Below, piece after piece: positions 1 to 5,995 of a DNA stretch of 7,574 nt; the stretch's first letter is position 1, and each line of letters opens with the position of its first letter. The notes below the pieces were generated by a model. The model made no database searches and was not told the DNA's origin. It saw only the letters and a program-made list of their open reading frames with translations. The stretch spans positions 2,792 through 10,365 of the forward strand of contig DBKS01000062.1 in the NCBI GenBank assembly GCA_002298605.1, written 5' to 3'. Both the position numbers and the translations under genes were made by a program. Origin of the DNA: Bifidobacterium sp. UBA744 (lineage in GTDB: Bacteria; Actinomycetota; Actinomycetes; Actinomycetales; Bifidobacteriaceae).

Positions 1-216
1 GAAACCGCGGAAGCCGATTACCTGGAGACCTTCCTGCCCGCGGCCGCCGGCGACGAGGACTACGCAACGGCGATCGCCGCCGCGGTGGCTGAGGTAAACC
101 CCGCCGGCCCCAAGGACATGGGACGTGTGATGAAGGCGGCCCGTGCCGCGCTTGCCGGCAAAACCATTGACGGTGGCAGGCTCGCCGGTCTGATCAAAGC
201 CGAGCTGGCCAAGTAG
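1..216 (+). CDS. GatB/YqeY domain-containing protein, C-terminal part (5' truncated by window)
   Basis: The first 72 codons in frame 1 run open from the window edge to a TAG at 214-216, giving 71 residues of the end of a protein. The fragment opens with ETAEADYLETFLP and continues with GPKDMGRVMKAARAAL. These match the C-terminal half of YqeY-like proteins, where a helical region ending in a 'GxKDMGxVM' turn is the family hallmark and is shared with the tail of the GatB amidotransferase subunit. YqeY proteins are small (about 150 residues) soluble cytosolic proteins. The GatB tail domain binds tRNA, but the role of free-standing YqeY is not settled. The gene start lies outside the window. The next gene begins 52 bp downstream on the same strand with no hairpin terminator between them, so read-through into the peptidase gene is possible. 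The family call is firm; no function beyond it is claimed. Confidence 0.88.
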   Translation, partial: ETAEADYLETFLPAAAGDEDYATAIAAAVAEVNPAGPKDMGRVMKAARAALAGKTIDGGRLAGLIKAELAK

Positions 217-251
217 AACTTCGGATCCGGCGGCGGCAGGACAGCGAAAAC

Positions 252-257
252 GAGAGG
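252..257 (+). promoter_or_regulatory. Shine-Dalgarno site of the S10 peptidase gene
   Basis: GAGAGG lies 11 nt before the ATG at 269 and supports that start. The 52-bp gap between the preceding TAG and this ATG holds no recognisable sigma-70 promoter and no stem followed by a T-run. Confidence 0.5.
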
Positions 258-268
258 CGACACAAACG

Positions 269-1852
269 ATGAGCGATGAGCAGACGATTCCGCCGAACAC
301 CACGGCGGGCAACGCATCCGGCAAGGGTCCCAACGGCGATCAGGGGATGCCCACGCCCGTGACGCACACCACGCGTCACTCGATGGCCCTTGACGGCAGG
401 AACCTCGATTACGATGCCACTGTGGGCACGATCACCATCGACACCGCCAAGATCAAAGGTGCGGCCAGCATCTTCTACGCGGCGTTCACGATGGTGGACG
501 GCGAGACGGGCCGGTCCGATCCGCGGCGCCCGGTGACGTTCATCTTCAACGGAGGCCCCGGGTCGTCCACCACGTTCCTGCTGATGGGTTCGCTCGCGCC
601 CAAGCGCATCAATACGCCCGACGCCGCGCCGGTGCCCGCCGCACCCTATGAGCTGGCGGACAACGCCCATACGCTGCTGCCGGTTTCCGATCTGGTGTTC
701 ATCGACGCCCCCGGCGCTGGTTTCTCGCAGATCCTGGAAAAGGCGAAGGGCGAGATGTGGGGCGTGGACGGCGACGTCAAGGCGTTCAGCGCGTTCATCC
801 GCGCCTACGCCAGCAAGTTCCACCGCTGGAATTCGCCCAAATACGTGCTCGGCGAATCCTACGGCACCACGCGCGGCGCCGCCCTGGCCTATCGCCTGCA
901 GCAGGATGGCGTGGCGCTCAACGGCCTGGTGCTGATCTCCAACATTCTGAACTACGGCTATATGTTCGCCACTTCAGACCAGTTCTACATCGGCTATTTC
1001 CCGACGTACGCCACCGTGGCCAAATACCATGGGCGCGTCGCCTCCGACGCGGAACTGGCCGAGCATATGCAAGCCGCCCGCGCGTTTGCGAACGGCCCGC
1101 TGCGCCTCGCCCTGGCGGCCGGCGATTCCCTGGATGACGACACCAGACGTCGCGTGGCCGAACGCTACGCCGAACTGACCGGGCTGTCCGCGCAATATGT
1201 CTACGATTCCGACTTGCGCGTCATCGACACGAGATTCCGCAAGGAGCTGCTGCGCGGCGACGACAAAATCGTGGGCCGTTACGACGGTCGCGTGGCTGGC
1301 TACGACCTCGACCGCATGAACAGCACGGAAACCTTCGTGGTGGACGACGCCTTCCTCGACCCGGCGTATGCCAGCCTGTGCAATGCCTATCTGCGCGACG
1401 AGCTCGGCTGGGACGGCGAAAGGGAGCGCAAGGGCTTCGCGGATATCGAATGGAGCAATCCGACCGGCGAGAAAAGCTGGACGTGGTGGCATACGCAGCC
1501 GGCCGGCCTGCCCATCGAGGATGACCCGACGGTGCCGTTCCCCAACGTGGTGCCTGATCTGGCGGCCGCCATCACCCATCAGCATACCCTGAAGGTGCTG
1601 ATCGGCAATGGTGTCTACGACCTGTGCACGCCGTTCGGGCAAACCGAATATGACATCGACCATCTGGGGCTGCCCAAACCGCTGCGAGGCAATGTGGCGT
1701 TTACCTATTATCCCGCCGGTCACATGCTGTACAGCAGCGAGGCGAGTCTGGCCAAGTTCAGCGGTGACCTCCAGCGGTTCTATGCCATCGATGTCGCCGA
1801 TCTGCCGGCGATGAACGAGCGTCCGGCGAAGCCGGAGCAGGCTGTTCTGTAA
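269..1852 (+). CDS. Family S10 serine carboxypeptidase-like protein
   Basis: This 527-residue protein has an alpha/beta-hydrolase fold of the S10 (serine carboxypeptidase) family, whose known members remove C-terminal residues from peptides. The oxyanion-hole motif FNGGPGSS is at residues 93-100. The nucleophile elbow GESYG is at 195-199 (Ser197), the acid is Asp451 in GNGVYDLCTP, and the base is His485 in YYPAGHMLY, so the triad is complete and in the usual order. The first 35 residues are polar, rich in Thr, Gly, Asn and Pro, with no hydrophobic core or lipobox. The protein should therefore be cytosolic, unlike the secreted or vacuolar eukaryotic members. The start at 269 is backed by a GAGAGG site and follows the upstream stop closely. 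Downstream it converges on the UvrA-like gene. S10 homologues are known in bacteria, but substrates are mostly unassigned. Peptide or amino-acid ester hydrolysis is the likely activity; an acyltransferase role, known for some plant S10 relatives, cannot be excluded. Confidence 0.9.
   Translation: MSDEQTIPPNTTAGNASGKGPNGDQGMPTPVTHTTRHSMALDGRNLDYDATVGTITIDTAKIKGAASIFYAAFTMVDGETGRSDPRRPVTFIFNGGPGSSTTFLLMGSLAPKRINTPDAAPVPAAPYELADNAHTLLPVSDLVFIDAPGAGFSQILEKAKGEMWGVDGDVKAFSAFIRAYASKFHRWNSPKYVLGESYGTTRGAALAYRLQQDGVALNGLVLISNILNYGYMFATSDQFYIGYFPTYATVAKYHGRVASDAELAEHMQAARAFANGPLRLALAAGDSLDDDTRRRVAERYAELTGLSAQYVYDSDLRVIDTRFRKELLRGDDKIVGRYDGRVAGYDLDRMNSTETFVVDDAFLDPAYASLCNAYLRDELGWDGERERKGFADIEWSNPTGEKSWTWWHTQPAGLPIEDDPTVPFPNVVPDLAAAITHQHTLKVLIGNGVYDLCTPFGQTEYDIDHLGLPKPLRGNVAFTYYPAGHMLYSSEASLAKFSGDLQRFYAIDVADLPAMNERPAKPEQAVL
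1822..1836. other. Short GC hairpin at the end of the S10 peptidase gene
   Basis: TCCGGC and GCCGGA form a perfect 6-bp stem around a 3-nt GAA loop, within the last codons of the peptidase gene and 14 nt before its stop codon. On the other strand it lies just beyond the end of the UvrA-like gene. There is no T-run on either side, so it is not a convincing intrinsic terminator. It is the only compact stem near the convergent junction, whose gap (1853-1873) is just 21 bp. Confidence 0.3.
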
Positions 1853-1873
1853 ACCGGGTAAACCGAGGCCGCT

Positions 1874-4498
1874 TCAGAATCCCAGATAGCGCCCGGTGCG
1901 GCTATCCGGGTCGGCGGCGATGTCCTGAGGGGTGCCGGTGGCGATGATGCGGCCACCGGATTCGCCGCCACCCGGCCCCATGTCGATGATCCAATCGGCG
2001 TTGGCGATCACATCGAGATCATGCTCGATCACGACGACGGTGGCCCCGGACGCGACCAGACGATCGAATACGCCCAGCAGCACGCGAACGTCCAACGGAT
2101 GCAGCCCGATCGTCGGTTCATCGAATACGAACACCGCATCGGACTGCGCGCGGCCCATCTCGCTGGCGAGCTTCAGCCGCTGCGCCTCGCCGCCGGACAG
2201 TGCCGGCGTGGGCTCGCCCAGGGTAAGGTACCCCAGTCCCAAATCATGCAGTGTCCGCAGACGGGCCTGCACCTTCTTCAATGTGCCGGTGGCCGCCAGC
2301 GCCTCGTCCACGCTCATCGCCATCAGCTCCGGCAGACTGCTGCGCGGCGCGGCGGCCCCTCCGAACGAACAGCGGATGGCGTCGGCCCGGGCGTCATAAC
2401 GGGACCCTTGGCAGTTAGGGCAGTCAATCGTCACATCCGGCAGAAATTGCACGTCCAGCGAAATGGAACCGGTGCCGTCGCAGGTCCGGCAGCGCAGGCG
2501 CCCGGTGTTATATGAGAAGTCGCCGGCTTTGAATCCCGCCTGCCCCGCCTCGTCCGAACGGGCGAACGCGCGACGCAGATCATCGTGAATATTGGCGTAG
2601 GTGGCGACCGTGGAGCGCACATTGGCGCCGATGGGGCTGGAATCGATCAGATTCGCCCGGGCAATGCCGCCGGCTTCGACGCGAGTCACATGCGACGGCA
2701 TCGTCCCGCCGCGAACCATGGCCTGCAATGACGGAATCAGCGATTCCAAAACCATTGTGGTTTTGCCTGAACCAGACACGCCCGTCACCGCCACCAGTCG
2801 GCCACGGGGAATGTCTACCGACAGGGGCCGGACGGTATGGATGCGGGTGGTCAGCATGCGGATATGCCCGATGTCGAACATATGGTCCCGGTTGACGGTT
2901 TCGCGGATGCGCTGCTGGCCAGTCGCCTGCAGAAACGGGCCGATGCGGGAGCTCGCGTTCGCCGCCACGTCGGCCACCGGCCCCTGGGCGATCACATGGC
3001 CGCCGTCCGCGCCGGCCACCGGACCCATCTCGATCACATGATCGCAGGCGGCCAGCACACGCGTGTCGTGATCGACCACCACCACGGAATTGCCGTCCGC
3101 CTTCAAATCGCGCATGACGCCAAGCAGGCCATCCACATTCGACGGGTGCAGGCCGATCGAAGGCTCGTCCAACACATACAGCACCCCGGTGGTGCGATTG
3201 CGCACGGCCCGGGCCAGCTGCACCCGCTGCCGCTCGCCGGTTGACAGTGTGGAGCCGGCCCGGTCAAGCGACAGATACCCCAACCCCAATTCCAGCAGCC
3301 GCCGTGCCACGTCGAGGAAGGAATCGACGATGCTGCGGGCCATCGGCCGCATGGCCTCCGGCAGGGTCGCGGGCACCTGACGCACCCACGATACGGCGTC
3401 GTCCAGCGTCATCGCGGTAACCTGGGCCAGATTCATCCCGTACTTGTCCGGCGACGCCGCGCCGCCCGACGGCCCGGCGGCGTCATTCGACCAATCGGCC
3501 CCCACGCGTGGTTCCCGCGCCGTGGCCGACAGTCTGGTGCCATGGCAATCCGGGCACGGACCTTCCGTCAGGAACCGCGCCACGCGCTTCAGTCCCTTTT
3601 CGTCCTTGGCCTTGGCCAGCGCGTTCTCCACCGTGTAGACCGCGTTGTAATAGGTGAAGTCAAGTTCGGCGAAATCGTCGCCCTTCTTCGGCTTGTAGAG
3701 GATGTGCTTCTTCACCGCCGGACCGTTGAACACAATGTCGCGTTCCCTGTCCGTCAGTTCGCTGAACGGCACGTCGGTGCGCACACCCATGGCGCCGGCC
3801 ACCTGTTTCATCAGATCCCACATCAGTGAGCCCCATGGCAGCACCGCGCCCTCGTCGATCGACTTGGATTCGTCCGGCACCAGCGAGGCGCGGTTCACGG
3901 TACGCGCAATGCCGGTGCCGGAGCAGGTGTGGCAGGCGCCGGCGGAGTTGAACGCCAGCGATTCGGCGCTGGGCGGGATGATGCGTCGTCCGCAGGAGGC
4001 GCAGTGGATCGGCTGGTCGGCGGCGACGGCCAGCGTTGGCCGGTTGCGTGCCCCGCAATGTTCGCAGACATGCGATGCGCAGCGCGAGAACAGCAGCCGC
4101 AGGCTGTTGAGCAGCTCGGTCATGGTGCCGAAGGTGGATCGCACGCCCGGCACGGCGGGACGCTGGCGCAACGCCAGCGCCGCCGGTACGTGCAGCACCT
4201 CGTCCACCGCCGCACGGCTCGCCTGGGTGAGCCTCCTGCGGGTATAGGTGGAAAGCGCCTCCAAATATCGGCGCGATCCCTCGGCATACAGGACGCCCAG
4301 CGCAAACGAGCTTTTGCCGGATCCCGACACGCCCGCGACGCCGACGATTTCGTTCAGAGGCACCTTCACGCTGACGTTCTTGAGGTTGTGCACGCGGGCG
4401 CCTCGCACTTCGATGGCGCGCGGCGCCCCGGCCGAGGTTTCCGCGACGTCTGTCGTTCCGCCGGCTTCCCCGGGTCTGATTGTCGTCATGTCGGTCAT
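1874..4498 (-). CDS. uvrA2: UvrA2-like (class II) excinuclease ABC subunit A paralog lacking the UvrB-binding domain
   Basis: This 874-residue protein is a tandem-ABC ATPase of the UvrA family. Half I has Walker A GVSGSGKSS at 56-64 (Lys62), a signature LSTGE at 418-422, Walker B with Asp444-Glu445 and the switch His477. Half II has Walker A GVSGSGKTT at 573-581 (Lys579), signature LSGGE at 767-771, Walker B with Asp793-Glu794 and His826. Zinc modules are present: C166/C169 with C189/C192, and C670/C673 with C693/C696; further CxxC pairs lie at 145/148 and 315/318. Only 17 residues separate C148 from C166, where housekeeping UvrA carries a UvrB-interaction domain of roughly 115 residues. That, and a length under the usual 940 or so, place it with UvrA2/DrrC-type proteins linked to DNA-damage tolerance or resistance to DNA-binding drugs. 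A Gly/Ala/Ser/Pro-rich insert is at about 333-351. The start at 4498 overlaps the methyltransferase stop as ATGA; the frame stays open further upstream, but there it lies inside the methyltransferase gene. A canonical uvrA is expected elsewhere in the genome. Confidence 0.92.
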   Translation of the reverse strand: MTDMTTIRPGEAGGTTDVAETSAGAPRAIEVRGARVHNLKNVSVKVPLNEIVGVAGVSGSGKSSFALGVLYAEGSRRYLEALSTYTRRRLTQASRAAVDEVLHVPAALALRQRPAVPGVRSTFGTMTELLNSLRLLFSRCASHVCEHCGARNRPTLAVAADQPIHCASCGRRIIPPSAESLAFNSAGACHTCSGTGIARTVNRASLVPDESKSIDEGAVLPWGSLMWDLMKQVAGAMGVRTDVPFSELTDRERDIVFNGPAVKKHILYKPKKGDDFAELDFTYYNAVYTVENALAKAKDEKGLKRVARFLTEGPCPDCHGTRLSATAREPRVGADWSNDAAGPSGGAASPDKYGMNLAQVTAMTLDDAVSWVRQVPATLPEAMRPMARSIVDSFLDVARRLLELGLGYLSLDRAGSTLSTGERQRVQLARAVRNRTTGVLYVLDEPSIGLHPSNVDGLLGVMRDLKADGNSVVVVDHDTRVLAACDHVIEMGPVAGADGGHVIAQGPVADVAANASSRIGPFLQATGQQRIRETVNRDHMFDIGHIRMLTTRIHTVRPLSVDIPRGRLVAVTGVSGSGKTTMVLESLIPSLQAMVRGGTMPSHVTRVEAGGIARANLIDSSPIGANVRSTVATYANIHDDLRRAFARSDEAGQAGFKAGDFSYNTGRLRCRTCDGTGSISLDVQFLPDVTIDCPNCQGSRYDARADAIRCSFGGAAAPRSSLPELMAMSVDEALAATGTLKKVQARLRTLHDLGLGYLTLGEPTPALSGGEAQRLKLASEMGRAQSDAVFVFDEPTIGLHPLDVRVLLGVFDRLVASGATVVVIEHDLDVIANADWIIDMGPGGGESGGRIIATGTPQDIAADPDSRTGRYLGF
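4495..4498 (-). other. ATGA start/stop overlap coupling the two minus-strand genes
   Basis: On the minus strand the methyltransferase TGA (4497-4495) shares bases with the UvrA-like ATG (4498-4496). The bases before the ATG (GATACGGTAACGGT) contain no good Shine-Dalgarno site, so terminating ribosomes probably re-initiate here, which would link the amounts of the two proteins. An in-frame ATG three codons further in (Met4) is an alternative start. Confidence 0.75.
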
Positions 4499-5808
4499 AC
4501 CGTTACCGTATCGCCGGCAGTGGTCGTCGTCGCGACGGGAGGTTTGCGGCAGCGGATCAGCAGATGCCGCCCGGCTGCATCCGTGGTGGCGAACAAATAG
4601 ACGCCGCCGCCGTCGCCGAGCTTGAGTTTGCGACGCAGCGCAGCCACCGTCATGGGGAAGTTGCGCACGGTGATGTTGGCATGGGAAAGCCCGGCGAGTG
4701 TTGCGCGCAGCTCCTTCTTCCCCAATGTGCCGGATGCCTCGATCACAAAGCGCCGGCCGGGGAAATCCGGAACATCGCCGCGCGAGATGAAAAGATGCGA
4801 GTTGGAGGCGATCTGCGAGACGCCGAACCGTTGTGCGATCGCGTCGAAGCATCCGGCCTTCATCAGCGCGGCATTGGGCTCGTAGAGACGGCATCCTCGA
4901 AGTTCCGACGACGTCAGGCCGACATTGTCGGCGGCCGTTTTCGCGCCGGCGGCCGTCGTCGCCTCGTCGGGCTGAATCTCGGTGCGCTGACCGTCATTGA
5001 CGCAGAACAGCAGCGGGGCATGGCATATGCCGTGTCCCAGCACCACCAGCAGTTCCTTGCATTCATTCGCCGTGGCCACAATATGCACCTCATGGACCGC
5101 GCCGTCGAAATCGGCGACGGTTTTCCTCCAGTCCAGCATGGGGGAGAGCTTGATCATCACGTAGGCGGCCTTCGCGAGCAGTCCATGCTTCAGGGCCAAC
5201 GCGTCCGGCGCGCAGTCGGTGATCGCATACGTGCGCTGGCCGTGCGCGTCGCGGCGCGCCGGGTCGAGGAACACCAGCGTGGCCGGCGACATGGATTGCA
5301 GGTAGGCGTCGGCGTCGGCGTTGACGACATCCACATGCGACAGCCCCAACGCCGCCATATTGTGTTCGGCCAATGCGCAGAGATGCGGTTGGCGCTCCAC
5401 ATACGTGGCGTGGTCGACTGCGCGGGCCATGTACGAGCAGTCCACGCCGAAGCCGCCGGTGAGATCCACCAGACTGGTCCCGCCGATCGGATCCGGTCGC
5501 GACGAGGGGGCCCGCCGGTTCGCCGCGTCCTCATTCGACTGCCGGATCAGCCGCCGGGCCACCTTTGCCTTATACTGCGCGGTGAATTGCGACGAGCACT
5601 GCTCCATTGAAATATGCGGCGGATAGACGATGCCGTCCGATGCCGCCCATTGCGGAAGCTTGGTCCGCGCCGTCTGCCATCCGGCGATCTGGTCCAGGGC
5701 CATGGGCATGTCGATCCCGTCACGTCGCTTGGCGTGCAACGCCAGTGTCCGGATGTCGTCATCCCGATGCGTCCGGACAAAATCCCAGGTCTCCTCATTC
5801 ATCATCAT
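4495..5808 (-). CDS. Class I SAM-dependent methyltransferase, PG_1098/THUMP-like family
   Basis: This 437-residue protein has a Rossmann-type SAM-binding motif LVDLTGGFGVD at 113-123. An acidic residue after the second strand (Glu138 in YVERQ) would contact the SAM ribose. The motif DPARRD at 182-187 sits in the catalytic position, followed by KLSPMLD at 220-226 and YEPNAALMKAG at 309-319. The C-terminal block RNFPMTVAALRRKLKL (382-397) followed by GGGVYLFAT is characteristic of the THUMP-like tail in this family. Residues 1-100 form an N-terminal helical segment. Family members are predicted nucleic-acid, probably RNA, methyltransferases, but I know of no established target. The frame is open to 6021, but that part is basic, Pro-rich, non-homologous and overlaps corA. 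The real start is one of three consecutive ATGs at 5808, 5805 and 5802. It is the first gene of a two-gene unit with the UvrA2-like ATPase. The protein should be soluble and cytosolic. Confidence 0.85.
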   Translation of the reverse strand: MMMNEETWDFVRTHRDDDIRTLALHAKRRDGIDMPMALDQIAGWQTARTKLPQWAASDGIVYPPHISMEQCSSQFTAQYKAKVARRLIRQSNEDAANRRAPSSRPDPIGGTSLVDLTGGFGVDCSYMARAVDHATYVERQPHLCALAEHNMAALGLSHVDVVNADADAYLQSMSPATLVFLDPARRDAHGQRTYAITDCAPDALALKHGLLAKAAYVMIKLSPMLDWRKTVADFDGAVHEVHIVATANECKELLVVLGHGICHAPLLFCVNDGQRTEIQPDEATTAAGAKTAADNVGLTSSELRGCRLYEPNAALMKAGCFDAIAQRFGVSQIASNSHLFISRGDVPDFPGRRFVIEASGTLGKKELRATLAGLSHANITVRNFPMTVAALRRKLKLGDGGGVYLFATTDAAGRHLLIRCRKPPVATTTTAGDTVTV

Positions 5809-5814
5809 GCGCTT

Positions 5815-5844
5815 ATTGTAGGGCGGTGCATGGCGGCATGGCAT
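5815..5844 (-). promoter_or_regulatory. Candidate promoter of the methyltransferase-UvrA2 unit (leaderless)
   Basis: On the minus strand TACAAT (5820-5815) matches five of six bases of the sigma-70 -10 box. An ATGCCA (5844-5839) lies 18 bp upstream as a four-of-six -35 box. Only 6 nt separate the -10 box from the first ATG, which puts the predicted transcription start on or next to the start codon. No Shine-Dalgarno sequence precedes the ATG. Together these suggest a leaderless transcript, which is common in Actinobacteria. Confidence 0.45.
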
Positions 5845-5889
5845 CGGTGCAGGTGGATGAACGCGGGGCGAATTCTGACCGGCATGGCG

Positions 5890-5916
5890 TGGACGTCGCG
5901 TCCGCGGGACTACACT
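5890..5916 (+). promoter_or_regulatory. Candidate corA promoter
   Basis: TACACT at 5911-5916 is a plausible -10 box, with TGGACG at 5890-5895 as a weak -35 box at a short 15-bp spacing. Transcription would start near 5923, giving a 5' leader of about 73 nt before the ATG at 5996. The spacing is suboptimal, so confidence is low. Confidence 0.3.
5891..5910. repeat. Two overlapping short inverted repeats upstream of the corA -10 box
   Basis: GGACG-TCG-CGTCC (5891-5903) is a perfect 5-3-5 inverted repeat. It overlaps GTCC-GCG-GGAC (5900-5910), a perfect 4-3-4 repeat ending next to the TACACT box. The position is where an operator would sit, but the sequence is GC-rich and such repeats can occur by chance in DNA of this composition. 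Confidence 0.35.
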
Positions 5917-5977
5917 GGGCATGGCTTTCGACCGTGCGCATACGGGCGCGGGGGTCAGACGAACGCGGTATAGGCGC

Positions 5978-5983
5978 GGAAGG
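5978..5983 (+). promoter_or_regulatory. Shine-Dalgarno site of corA
   Basis: GGAAGG sits 12 nt before the ATG at 5996, slightly long but usable. It is only 3 nt before the in-frame GTG at 5987, too close for that codon, which favours the ATG. Confidence 0.45.
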
Positions 5984-5995
5984 CGGGTGAACAGC

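Larger units (their letters stand above)
5809..5995. other. Divergent intergenic region between the methyltransferase and corA
   Basis: This 187-bp stretch carries the candidate leaderless promoter on the minus strand, the candidate corA promoter on the plus strand and overlapping GC-rich inverted repeats at 5891-5910. Open frames crossing it are basic and low in complexity and look non-coding. I see no RNA gene or riboswitch in it. Confidence 0.6.

Noticed and set aside
974..1723. A 249-codon open frame on the minus strand inside the S10 peptidase gene
   Set aside because: It has no family features and mirrors the conserved peptidase coding frame, so it is a composition shadow.
4499..4894. 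N-terminal extension of the UvrA-like protein by 132 residues
   Set aside because: The extra part is Arg- and His-rich, matches nothing in UvrA and lies within the methyltransferase coding sequence. The ATGA overlap at 4498 gives a family-consistent start.
4480..5610. A 376-codon open frame on the plus strand opposite the methyltransferase and part of the UvrA-like gene
   Set aside because: Its product is rich in Arg, Gly and His with no recognisable family, and it lies entirely antisense to genes with clear motifs. It is an expected shadow of GC-rich codon use.
5921..5995. N-terminal extension of CorA from an upstream in-frame ATG
   Set aside because: The 25 extra residues are mostly basic and unlike CorA. 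Homology starts at the ATG at 5996, which has a Shine-Dalgarno site.
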